Part shown: piece after piece, positions 44,766 through 51,471 of the stretch
Layout: every line of letters starts with the position of its first letter
How positions within the stretch are numbered: position 1 is the first letter of the stretch
Source of the DNA: Lacibacter sp. H407
GTDB taxonomy: Bacteria > Bacteroidota > Bacteroidia > Chitinophagales > Chitinophagaceae
Direction of reading: 5' to 3'
Assembly: GCF_037892605.1 (NCBI RefSeq)
Contig: NZ_JBBKTU010000001.1
Span: 62,001-126,000, forward strand
Length of the DNA: 64,000 bases
Notes under the pieces: generated by a model
What the model was told of the DNA's origin: nothing
Databases searched by the model: none
The model's input: the letters and a program-made list of their open reading frames with translations, nothing else
Program-made: the position numbers and the translations under genes

Positions 44766-44855
44766 TTAGTTCACTTTCAACAACAGGATTCCCGGCTTCA
44801 TTCTAAAATAAAAGAAGCTAAAATAAAAGAAACGGTATCCTTTGTTGATTGTCAT
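44766..44855 (-). CDS. Phe/Tyr-rich leader peptide of the pheA operon (pheL-like)
   Basis: 29 codons, ATG at 44855-44853, TAA at 44768-44766. It begins MTINKGY, then RFFYFSFFYFR (codons 8-18), and ends MKPGILLLKVN. Nine of codons 9-17 but one are Phe (6) or Tyr (2), the remaining one Ser; a further Tyr is codon 7. A 15-base tandem repeat produces the two FFYF blocks. Known: runs of the regulated amino acid in a short leader ORF ahead of competing hairpins are the hallmark of ribosome-mediated attenuation (E. coli pheL, trpL). Short inverted repeat GCTTC (44818-44814)/GAAGC (44799-44795) could act as the 1:2 stem. Its function is inferred; the pattern is seen directly. Confidence 0.85.
   Translation of the reverse strand: MTINKGYRFFYFSFFYFRMKPGILLLKVN
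44803..44831. repeat. 15-base tandem repeat encoding the FFYF blocks
   Basis: CTAAAATAAAAGAA (plus strand) occurs at 44803-44816 and 44818-44831. On the minus strand it encodes TTC TTT TAT TTT twice, doubling the control codons of the leader ORF. Confidence 0.9.
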
Positions 44856-44860
44856 CGAAT

Positions 44861-44890
44861 CAAAAGTAAAGCAGGGAACGCATAAAACAA
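44861..44890 (-). promoter_or_regulatory. Candidate promoter of the leader and pheA operon
   Basis: Minus strand TTG (44888-44890), exactly 19 bases, TACTTTTG (44861-44868), a perfect TAnnTTTG box. The predicted start of transcription would be within a few bases of the leader ATG at 44855, so the message would be almost leaderless; either that is so or another promoter lies further upstream. Confidence 0.5.
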
Positions 44891-44991
44891 GTGTTAGTCG
44901 TAAAAAAAATCTGTGCAACCGTTTGGAGCATGTTCAGGAACTATCTCTGCTTAATAGTTAGTTGGAATAAAAAAGGTTGTTTCAGGGCACG

Positions 44992-45014
44992 AAAAAAGCC
45001 ATTCCAGGAATGGA
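44992..45014 (-). terminator. Terminator downstream of the small lipoprotein gene / candidate RNA
   Basis: Minus strand CCATT-CCTGG-AATGG followed by C and six T. The stem can be extended inward as CCATTCC/GGAATGG with a one-base loop on paper. About 100 bases after the lipoprotein stop. Confidence 0.55.
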
Positions 45015-45105
45015 ACGGCCGTTAACGATTGCTTGCCATATGAAAATCTTATTCGGATTTCTCTATCCCCGGCAAGCTGGGTATTCACTCTTCACCGAAA
45101 TCCTA
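45000..45105 (-). ncRNA. Candidate structured RNA with pseudoknot topology
   Basis: Two perfect 7-base inverted repeats interlock: GCTTGCC (45031-45037) with GGCAAGC (45071-45077), and GGATTTC (45055-45061) with GAAATCC (45097-45103). The order A, B, A', B' is that of an H-type pseudoknot. The minus-strand reading is chosen because a T-tailed hairpin follows at 44992-45014. It could be a free small RNA or the structured 3' end of the lipoprotein message. I cannot name a family; Bacteroidota motifs such as Flavo-1 would be worth testing. Confidence 0.4.
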
Positions 45106-45113
45106 TACTGAAA

Positions 45114-45299
45114 TTACTTTGCAGTTGAATCAACAGCAGGAGCAGCAACAGAATCAACTGGAGCAGCTACTGAATCAACTGGAGCAGCTACTGAATCAAC
45201 AGCAGGAGCAGTTGTAGAATCAGTTGCTTCAACTTTGTCACCTTCATTGTTACAAGCTACAAAACCGAGAATAGCGAACGCTAATAAAACCTTTTTCAT
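45114..45299 (-). CDS. Small repeat-containing lipoprotein
   Basis: 61 aa. Lipoprotein signal MKKVLLAFAILGFVACNNEG with Cys at position 16. The mature part is a low-complexity Ala/Pro/Val/Asp/Ser tail with VDSVAAP repeated three times. No known domain. The two central 21-base DNA units are identical, pointing to recent expansion. Related tiny lipoproteins with such tails are frequent in the phylum; their function is unknown. Upstream is the divergent sigma-factor gene. Confidence 0.75.
   Translation of the reverse strand: MKKVLLAFAILGFVACNNEGDKVEATDSTTAPAVDSVAAPVDSVAAPVDSVAAPAVDSTAK
45151..45216. repeat. 21-base tandem repeat in the lipoprotein gene
   Basis: GAATCAACTGGAGCAGCTACT occurs at 45151-45171 in full and again at 45172-45192; a diverged third unit (24 bases) follows to 45216. 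All units keep the frame. Confidence 0.9.
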
Positions 45300-45417
45300 T
45301 CTTTCTAATTTTTAAAGTTTAAGATAATTATCAGGGATTAATACAGGAAGCGGAAAAAGGTAACCCGGTTTTTTTAAAAAATATTTTTAGCCGTTCTTTG
45401 GGTTACAATTTGCCCGT

Positions 45418-46008
45418 TTGGGTATTAAAATAACAGACATCGTGAAACCTGAGATAAACGAATCGGAATTACTGGAAGGATTGGCCCGGAACGACAGAAA
45501 GGCAGTTGAAACCTTGTATAAGCAGAACTATAGTATGGTTCAGGCGTTTATACTTAATAATAATGGTACAACCGACGATGCAAGGGATGTTTTTCAGGAA
45601 GCCATGATCGTTCTTTTTGAGAAGGCAAAAGATGGACAATTGGAGCTGAACTGCCAGATAAAGACTTATGTTTATTCGGTTTGCAGGCGGCTTTGGTTGA
45701 AACGGTTACAGCAATTGCAGCGATTTGGTGCCCCGGTTGAAAGTCTCGAAGAAGTAGTACCGGTGGAGGAAGAGTTGGAAGAGCATGAGCGTAAAAATGA
45801 AGCTTTTGGTGTGATGGAAAAGGCAATGACCCATTTAGGTGAACCTTGTAAAAGCTTACTCGAAGCCTATTACATCCAGAAAAAACAAATGCTGGACATT
45901 GCTGCAGAGTTTGGCTATACCAACGCCGATAACGCCAAGAACCAGAAGTACAAGTGTTTGATGCGGTTAAAGAAATTATTCTTTGCTCAATATAAAAAAG
46001 CGGATTGA
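45418..46008 (+). CDS. ECF-type RNA polymerase sigma factor
   Basis: 196 aa if started at TTG 45418; GTG at 45442 (then KPEINESELLEGL) is the alternative, and no ATG is available near the N-terminus. Region 2: LYKQNYSMVQAFILNNNGTT, DDARDVFQEAMIVLFEKAKD. Region 4: LGEPCKSLLEAYYIQKKQML, DIAAEFGYTNADNAKNQKYK. Known: alternative sigma factor for envelope or stress responses. The downstream gene starts 2 bases after the stop and encodes a membrane protein with an anti-sigma-like N-terminus, its likely partner. Confidence 0.88.
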   Translation: MGIKITDIVKPEINESELLEGLARNDRKAVETLYKQNYSMVQAFILNNNGTTDDARDVFQEAMIVLFEKAKDGQLELNCQIKTYVYSVCRRLWLKRLQQLQRFGAPVESLEEVVPVEEELEEHERKNEAFGVMEKAMTHLGEPCKSLLEAYYIQKKQMLDIAAEFGYTNADNAKNQKYKCLMRLKKLFFAQYKKAD

Positions 46009-46010
46009 AG

Positions 46011-47108
46011 ATGGATGAAATTTTATTATTAGATGCAACTGAGCGATACCTCAACGGTGAAATGAACGCTGAAGAGAAAGCTATGTTTGAGCAGCTCCGG
46101 CAAACTAGCCAGGAAGTTGATCAAATGGTGGTAGAACATTCTTTTTTTCTGCAGCAGATCAACCGCTATGGTGGCATCCGTGAAATGAAACATTCCCTGC
46201 ATGAGGTACACAACCAATTGCTGCAGGATGGTGCAATACAGGAAGAAGTATTGTCAACCGGCGCCAAGGTGGTAAACATGTGGAAGCGTTACAAACGTAC
46301 CATCACTATTGCAGCTTCTATTGCCGGTATTACTGCATTGAGCATAAGCGGAATGACGTTGTTACTTGGTCCAAAAAACAATACGAAGGCACTTACTGAT
46401 CTCAGTAAAAAAGTTGACAATCTTGAACGCAAGCAACTTCAACAAGACAATAAGATCAACACAGTTATCAGTAAACTGGAACCCGGCGCTGTAATTAAAG
46501 AAAGCGGTTCTGCTTTTTTGGTTGATGGCAAGGGTTATCTGGTTACCAACGCACACGTGTTACGGAACGCAAAAGGAATTATCGTGTTGAACAGTAAGGG
46601 TGCTGAATTTAAAGCGATCATTGTAAAAGTGGATGAGTCGAAAGATATCGCCATTTTGAAGATCGTTGATAAAGATTATAAATCACTTGGAACACTGCCG
46701 TATGGTATCCGCAAATCATCAACCGATATTGCTGAACCTATTTTCACACTCGGTTATCCTCGTAATGAAATTGTTTATGGCGAAGGTTACCTGAGTGCCA
46801 AAACCGGGTTTAACGGTGATACGCTCAGTTGCCAGATAGCAGTTGCAGCCAATCCCGGCAATAGTGGTGGACCAGTATTTAACAAGAGTGGTGAAGTGAT
46901 CGGTATACTGAGTACAAAAGAAACAAAAGCGGATGGTGTAGTATTTGCCATCCAGTCGAAATATATTATTGAAACCGTGAATCAGTTGAAGAAAGACGAT
47001 TCCACCATTGAATTGAAGCTCCCGTCGAAGTCATCTGTAAAAGGAATGGGCGCAAGCGAGCAGGTGAAGAAAATTCAGGATTACGTTTATATGGTGAAAG
47101 TGTATTAA
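46011..47108 (+). CDS. Anti-sigma-like membrane protein fused to a trypsin-type serine protease
   Basis: 365 aa from the ATG at 46011. About 1-85: cytosolic helical head with the DATERYLNGEMNAEEKAMFE pattern of Bacteroidota anti-sigma factors (no zinc Cys). About 97-117: one membrane segment (ITIAASIAGITALSISGMTL). A coiled-coil-prone stretch (LSKKVDNLERKQLQQDNKIN). About 160-340: HtrA/trypsin-like domain with the triad visible in LVTNAHVLRNAK (His), DESKDIAILKIVD (Asp), NPGNSGGPVFNKSG (Ser). No PDZ domain. Inference: a periplasmic protease coupled to sigma-factor control. Confidence 0.85.
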   Translation: MDEILLLDATERYLNGEMNAEEKAMFEQLRQTSQEVDQMVVEHSFFLQQINRYGGIREMKHSLHEVHNQLLQDGAIQEEVLSTGAKVVNMWKRYKRTITIAASIAGITALSISGMTLLLGPKNNTKALTDLSKKVDNLERKQLQQDNKINTVISKLEPGAVIKESGSAFLVDGKGYLVTNAHVLRNAKGIIVLNSKGAEFKAIIVKVDESKDIAILKIVDKDYKSLGTLPYGIRKSSTDIAEPIFTLGYPRNEIVYGEGYLSAKTGFNGDTLSCQIAVAANPGNSGGPVFNKSGEVIGILSTKETKADGVVFAIQSKYIIETVNQLKKDDSTIELKLPSKSSVKGMGASEQVKKIQDYVYMVKVY

Positions 47109-47140
47109 AAGTTGGTTTTCCTGTACGGTTATGAAACTAA

Positions 47141-47164
47141 AAACCCCCGACGAGTCGGGGGTTT
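47141..47164. terminator. Bidirectional terminator
   Basis: AAACCCCCGA (47141-47150), loop CGAG, TCGGGGGTTT (47155-47164). A 10-bp stem between the converging protease and DUF3276 genes, with T-rich flanks on both sides. Confidence 0.9.
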
Positions 47165-47188
47165 ACTTTTATCAGTCGGTTTTGGTTC

Positions 47189-47668
47189 TTACCATTTATC
47201 AACCTCTTCGTTAGCGAGGTTATCGCCTGCAGCTGCGGCTGGAATATCTGCGGAAGCAGCCGGTGCTTCTTCTACCTCCACCTCTACCGGTGCAGGAGCG
47301 GGAGCTTGTTCAGCAACTGCAACACTGCTGCCGTTCGATGATTCATTTACATACTCGCCATCACCACTTGAAGGAGCATCGTCATGATTAAAGGCATCAA
47401 AATCAAAATCAGGCATCAAATCTGTTTTCACATAATCTACCGCTTCATTCAATCCTTTAATAAACTTGTTGAAGTCTTCTTTGTACAGAAAAATCTTATG
47501 ACGGTCGTATCCTTCACCTGTAAAGCGCTTACGGCTCTCCGTAATGGTGAGGTAATAATCGTTGCCACGTGTAGATCTTACATCAAAGAAATACGTTCTT
47601 CTCTTACCGGCACGGATCCGCTTGCTGTAAATGCTTTCCATCCGTTTGTCGTTGTTTTCGTACGCCAC
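47189..47668 (-). CDS. DUF3276 / PUR-alpha-like nucleic-acid-binding protein
   Basis: 159 aa. About 8-90: IYSKRIRAGKRRTYFFDVRS, DYYLTITESRKRF, KIFLYKEDFNKFIKGLNEAV, the Bacteroidota/Spirochaete PUR domain. The C-terminal third is an acidic, Ala/Pro-rich disordered tail (PAPAPVEVEVEEAPAASADI). Known: binds single-stranded nucleic acid; the Borrelia relative BpuR binds RNA and DNA. It has its own promoter and a shared terminator, so it is likely monocistronic. Confidence 0.9.
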   Translation of the reverse strand: MAYENNDKRMESIYSKRIRAGKRRTYFFDVRSTRGNDYYLTITESRKRFTGEGYDRHKIFLYKEDFNKFIKGLNEAVDYVKTDLMPDFDFDAFNHDDAPSSGDGEYVNESSNGSSVAVAEQAPAPAPVEVEVEEAPAASADIPAAAAGDNLANEEVDKW

Positions 47669-47712
47669 AGTTTTAAGTTTTAGTTAGTGCAATGCTATTT
47701 TTCAAACAGCGA

Positions 47713-47742
47713 CAAAGATATATTTCTTTTCGATTTAGCAAA
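47713..47742 (-). promoter_or_regulatory. Promoter of the DUF3276 gene
   Basis: Minus strand TTTG (47739-47742), 18 bases, TATCTTTG (47713-47720), both boxes perfect. Predicted leader about 41 bases. Confidence 0.65.
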
Positions 47743-47780
47743 ATTTTCCAAAAAAGCATTTCAGTGCCCGTTTTTCACTC

Positions 47781-49598
47781 TCAGGAACGGTCTTCCTCCA
47801 ACTGCTGACGGTTGTACAGATCAGCATACAATCCTTGCTTTTGCAGCAGTTCTTCATGCGTACCTTGTTCTGCAATTCGTCCATCATCCATAACAATGAT
47901 CCGGTCGAACTGCAGCAATGAAAAAATGCGGTGTGTAATTACGATAGCGGTTTTATCCTCCAGAAAAGTAGATAAATGTGTAAGTATTTCCTGTTCGGTT
48001 CTTGCATCTACTGCGTTCAAACAATCGTCAAGAATGATCAGTCCCGGATCTTTTACCAATGCACGGGCAATAGAGATACGTTGTTTTTGTCCGCCGCTGA
48101 GCGTTACTCCCCGCTCACCCACCATTGTTTGATATGATGCAGGAAACGATTCAATATCCTTATGTACTGATGCTGAAGTGGCTGCCATTTTAATACGATC
48201 AACCTCACCACCACCGCCAAACGAAATATTATTAGCAATACTGTCGCTGAAGAGAAATACCTCCTGCGGCACGTAACTTATTTGGCTTCGGTACCGTTGC
48301 AGGTCGAGCTGTTTGATATCAACGCCATCTACTTTTATTGTTCCACTTGATGGATCGTAAAACCGTAACAACAATTGCCCGATCGTTGATTTACCTGAAC
48401 CGGTACGGCCGATCAATGCGATCTTTTCTCCTTTCCTGATTTTGAGATTAAACTCATCCAATGCAACGATGCCTGTATGGGGATACACAAATTTTACATG
48501 ATTGAATTCAATATCGCCCAGCAACTGATGTTTGATGGCATCGACTGGTGGTTGTATGGTTGACTTTGTTAACAGAAATTCGTTTAGCCGTCGCTGTGAG
48601 GCTGCAGCCCGTTGAATAGTACTGGCCACCCAACCAATGGCACTTACAGGAAATGCCAGCATGGTCAAGTACATAATGAAGGCAGCCATGTCGCCAAAAT
48701 TGATCTCCCCTTCCATGTATTTTAAACCACCGATCAAGATCACCAGCAGTGTACTGATGCCAATGATCAAACCCATGATGGGAAAATAGATAGCTTCTGT
48801 TTTATACAAGCTCATAGCACTGGTGCGGTATTGCTCGCTGTTCGACTGAAAAAAACGAAGCATTGCTTTTTCCTGCACGAATGATTTGATCACACGAATT
48901 CCTGAATATGATTGTTGTGCATTGGTTGTAAGATCAGATAATTTGGATTGTACCTCTTCACTCCGTTTATTGATGATATTATTTACATAGTAGATGGTAA
49001 TTGCAAGAATGGGCATGGGAGCCAATACATACAAGGATAGTTCTGCATTTTTCTTCACCATGTAAAACACACTCAACGAAATCAATGCAATGAGGTTGAT
49101 GAGATACATAATGGCCGGACCTGTGTACATCCGCACACGACTGACATCTTCTGAAATACGATTCATCAGATCGCCGGTCTCATTGGTTTTATAAAAGTTA
49201 GTATCGAGTTGGAGATAGTGTTGAAACACTTCGTTTTTCTGATCAAACTCAATATGACGGCTCATTACAATAATGGTTTGCCGCATGAGGAACATGAAAA
49301 AACCACGCAGAACTGCGAAGATCAACAGAATGATCCCAAAAAGCGCAACAATTCCTGTAAATGAAAATGAAAGCGTTTCGATCCATTGGATAGTGCGTGT
49401 TACAAGCCAGTCGTTTTGCTGTACAATATTTTCTTTGGCTGTGCCCGTTAAAAAGGCCTGTACTTTATCAATAATATAACCGGTAACCTGCGGCGCCAGC
49501 ACAGCAAAATAGTTGGATATAAAAATGAAGACGATACCCAGTGTTAACCGCCACCTGTACTTCCAGAAATATTTATTGAGATAAGAGAGTTGCTTCAT
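47781..49598 (-). CDS. ABC exporter, fused membrane and ATPase domains (MdlA-like)
   Basis: 605 aa from MKQLSYLNKYFWKYRWRL (ATG at 49598). Six membrane segments in about 1-320, then the nucleotide-binding domain: Walker A IGRTGSGKSTIGQLLLRFYD, signature VTLSGGQKQRISIARAL, Walker B and switch LIILDDCLNAVDARTE, H-loop IVITHRIFSL. Odd: the catalytic Glu after Walker B is Asp (DD, not DE), as in MdlA-type half-exporters that usually pair with a second subunit. No second ABC gene is adjacent. Substrate unknown (lipid, drug or peptide). Confidence 0.92.
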   Translation of the reverse strand: MKQLSYLNKYFWKYRWRLTLGIVFIFISNYFAVLAPQVTGYIIDKVQAFLTGTAKENIVQQNDWLVTRTIQWIETLSFSFTGIVALFGIILLIFAVLRGFFMFLMRQTIIVMSRHIEFDQKNEVFQHYLQLDTNFYKTNETGDLMNRISEDVSRVRMYTGPAIMYLINLIALISLSVFYMVKKNAELSLYVLAPMPILAITIYYVNNIINKRSEEVQSKLSDLTTNAQQSYSGIRVIKSFVQEKAMLRFFQSNSEQYRTSAMSLYKTEAIYFPIMGLIIGISTLLVILIGGLKYMEGEINFGDMAAFIMYLTMLAFPVSAIGWVASTIQRAAASQRRLNEFLLTKSTIQPPVDAIKHQLLGDIEFNHVKFVYPHTGIVALDEFNLKIRKGEKIALIGRTGSGKSTIGQLLLRFYDPSSGTIKVDGVDIKQLDLQRYRSQISYVPQEVFLFSDSIANNISFGGGGEVDRIKMAATSASVHKDIESFPASYQTMVGERGVTLSGGQKQRISIARALVKDPGLIILDDCLNAVDARTEQEILTHLSTFLEDKTAIVITHRIFSLLQFDRIIVMDDGRIAEQGTHEELLQKQGLYADLYNRQQLEEDRS

Positions 49599-49605
49599 GC
49601 GGTTG

Positions 49606-49634
49606 CAAAGGTACAATGTGGATACCTACTGAAA
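49606..49634 (-). promoter_or_regulatory. Candidate promoter of the ABC exporter
   Basis: Minus strand TTTC (49631-49634), 17 bases, TACCTTTG (49606-49613, perfect -7 box), which ends only 7 bases before the ATG at 49598. Confidence 0.4.
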
Positions 49635-49757
49635 GTCCGTTCATCAAATGAATGATTTGTTTAACGCTGCTGCCGAACAAATATGTTGCGCAGTTTTTCC
49701 GTCCGATGGCACGTCTGAAGAAGCTCCTTGCTCATGTTGGTCGCCGACCCACATGCA

Positions 49758-50186
49758 CTATGATTGAATATAATTCTGCAGTTGTTCGATGGTTTCTTTT
49801 TGTGAAAGAATAGTTTCAGTTACCACATCATTAATGGAAATAATACCGCATACCTCATCGTTTTCAAAAACCGGCAGATAACGGATATTGCTTTCACTCA
49901 TAATATGCATACAGGTTTCGATGGAGTTTTCCGGCGTAATACGTGGCAACCCTGTGGTCATAATATCTTTTACAAATGTTTCGGTTGATGAACGGCCTTT
50001 GAGAATTACTTTTCGTGCATAGTCACGCTCAGTCAGCACACCAAGATATTCCTCTGCCTCCATTACCATTACAGAACCGATATTTTTTTCAGCCATCAAT
50101 TGCAATGCATTGATCACCGGTAAACCGGGTTCTACTGAAATAACATTTCTCCCTTTACGCTGTAAAATGTGTGCAACCTTTCTCAT
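49758..50186 (-). CDS. Two-CBS-domain protein
   Basis: 142 aa consisting of two CBS motifs: VISVEPGLPVINALQLMAEK, NIGSVMVMEAEEYLGVLTER, DYARKVILKGRSS, then GLPRITPENSIETCMHIMSE, SNIRYLPVFENDEVCGIISI and NDVVTETI. Known: a Bateman module that binds adenosyl compounds (AMP, ATP, SAM). No partner domain. Free-standing copies regulate other proteins; the target cannot be inferred here. Confidence 0.9.
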   Translation of the reverse strand: MRKVAHILQRKGRNVISVEPGLPVINALQLMAEKNIGSVMVMEAEEYLGVLTERDYARKVILKGRSSTETFVKDIMTTGLPRITPENSIETCMHIMSESNIRYLPVFENDEVCGIISINDVVTETILSQKETIEQLQNYIQS

Positions 50187-50255
50187 AAATTCATCGTTTA
50201 ATTCAGCCTTAAGTTAGTGAAAATCTATAAAAAAAGATGTGGAGTGTTGAAAAGG

Positions 50256-50312
50256 GTTGCCAACCTTTACTGATTGCATTTTGGTAGCAATAATTGTAGC
50301 AAGGTTGGCAAC
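50256..50312. repeat. Long inverted repeat GTTGCCAACCTT
   Basis: GTTGCCAACCTT (50256-50267) and AAGGTTGGCAAC (50301-50312) are perfect reverse complements, with a 33-base centre. It lies between the CBS start and the cupin stop. Resembles, from general experience, a dispersed Bacteroidota intergenic palindrome; it may also act as a 3' hairpin for the cupin message, but no T-run follows. Confidence 0.7.
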
Positions 50313-50341
50313 GCTGATATTCAATTCAAAGTTTGACAACC

Positions 50342-50836
50342 TTATCTTCCAAAATCATCCTGCAACCGAACAATATCATCTTCATCCGAAGGATTGGCCG
50401 GATCGGTATGTTGCCAGATCTCTGCAACTACGCCCCAGTCTTTCAAACCAACCAGTCGGTGACGCTGCCCGTTATTAAGTACAATAATATCACCAGCTTC
50501 AAACAGGTTCACTTCAGTTTCTTCATCGTTTTCACTCATTACTACACCTACTTCACCTTCAACTACACGCCATATTTCAGCACGACGGTAGTGATACTGC
50601 CACGATAAACGTTTGCCCGGCTCTACCACCAAAACTTTTGGACTGAGTTTATTGCCCAGCATCAATTCTTCTTTTTTATAGGTAGGGAAATACGTTTCAA
50701 TAAACTGATCGGCCTGGCTCTCATCCAATACAAAAAAACCACCCCAGGGACGGCTGAGGTCAGAAGACTGAATGCGAAATCCTTCCTGTTCAATGATCTG
50801 TTGTTGTTCTTCTAAAAAATCCTGTTTCTCGCTCAT
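50342..50836 (-). CDS. Cupin, mannose-6-phosphate isomerase type II-like
   Basis: 164 aa from MSEKQDFLEEQQQ (ATG at 50836; an upstream in-frame ATG adds 16 residues of non-family sequence). About 25-60: SSDLSRPWGGFFVLDES; about 75-150: cupin with LVVEPGKRLSWQYHYRRAEI, WRVVEGEVGVVMSENDEE, EAGDIIVLNNGQRHRLVG, VVAEIWQH. The PWGGFF and HxH/E pattern resembles the isomerase C-terminal cupin of GMP/PMI enzymes. Known: such proteins bind metal and sugar phosphates; the substrate is not determined. Confidence 0.8.
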   Translation of the reverse strand: MSEKQDFLEEQQQIIEQEGFRIQSSDLSRPWGGFFVLDESQADQFIETYFPTYKKEELMLGNKLSPKVLVVEPGKRLSWQYHYRRAEIWRVVEGEVGVVMSENDEETEVNLFEAGDIIVLNNGQRHRLVGLKDWGVVAEIWQHTDPANPSDEDDIVRLQDDFGR

Positions 50837-50890
50837 ATAAAATTTGTTTCGTGGTAAAAATAATCGAAGCCCATGTGAGGGCAAAAAAAA

Positions 50891-50908
50891 ACCCTCAAAA
50901 CTGAGGGT
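50891..50908 (-). terminator. Terminator of the 157-aa membrane-protein gene
   Basis: Minus strand ACCCTCA (50908-50902), loop GTTT, TGAGGGT (50897-50891), followed by a run of eight more T. It lies 24 bases after the stop at 50932. Confidence 0.85.
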
Positions 50909-50931
50909 CTTTTTATCAAAAGATCAGAACG

Positions 50932-51405
50932 TTATATTAAAATAAAGATAAGCGCCAATGCTAATCCTACAGCAAAGCCAATCCATCCGGCTTTTCTGGC
51001 GGCTTCTTTATCATTTTTAAAGGCCAGATAAACGATCAGAACACCAATTAAGCCCAAGAAGAAACCAAGAGCAGCTGCACCCCAATTAAAGGATCCATCT
51101 CCAGCTCTTTGAGCCATTTGAGTCATGTTAACATCACGTCCCTTTTTTATATCTTTTTTTACTTGTCTTTGAGCCAACTTTAAATTGATCTTTTGATTGA
51201 GGGTCATTTTCCGACCTGTCATCTCAGCAACTTTAGCAGGAGTCAAAGCAACAAAAGACCTAGCATCCAATTGACTTAAAATGTCAACAACGGCAGTTTG
51301 ACCTACTTTAACATTGTCAGTTGAATTTGCAGGTACATAAATAATTCCTGCGTTGGTTACAAGAGAGAAAACAACTGCGACTAGTAGAATTGTAAACTTT
51401 CTCAT
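50932..51405 (-). CDS. Small exported membrane protein, GIIYVP family
   Basis: 157 aa from the ATG at 51405 (signal MRKFTILLVAVVFSLVTNAG). Next comes GIIYVPANSTDNVKVGQ, a basic helical stretch (KMTLNQKINLKLAQRQVKKD), then two membrane segments near the end (WGAAALGFFLGLIGVLIVYL and WIGFAVGLALALIFILI). No known domain. The first 35 residues closely resemble the upstream neighbour (MRKFALLL...GIVYVPGN), so the two are paralogous at the N-terminus only. Function unknown. Confidence 0.65.
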   Translation of the reverse strand: MRKFTILLVAVVFSLVTNAGIIYVPANSTDNVKVGQTAVVDILSQLDARSFVALTPAKVAEMTGRKMTLNQKINLKLAQRQVKKDIKKGRDVNMTQMAQRAGDGSFNWGAAALGFFLGLIGVLIVYLAFKNDKEAARKAGWIGFAVGLALALIFILI

Positions 51406-51443
51406 GGCGAGTTTTGGTTTTTGGTTTATAATAATTAAATATA

Positions 51444-51471
51444 CAAATTTAGTTGGTGTAAGAACCATCAA
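51444..51471 (-). promoter_or_regulatory. Candidate promoter of the 157-aa gene
   Basis: Minus strand TTG (51469-51471), 17 bases, TAAATTTG (51444-51451), a perfect TAnnTTTG box that overlaps the stop codon of the upstream TM2 gene. Confidence 0.35.

Noticed and set aside
44860-44883. 7-codon ORF MRSLLYF on the minus strand upstream of the pheA leader
   Set aside because: It contains one Tyr and one Phe, but it overlaps the predicted promoter box TACTTTTG, and the 29-codon leader with eight clustered Phe/Tyr codons explains the region far better.
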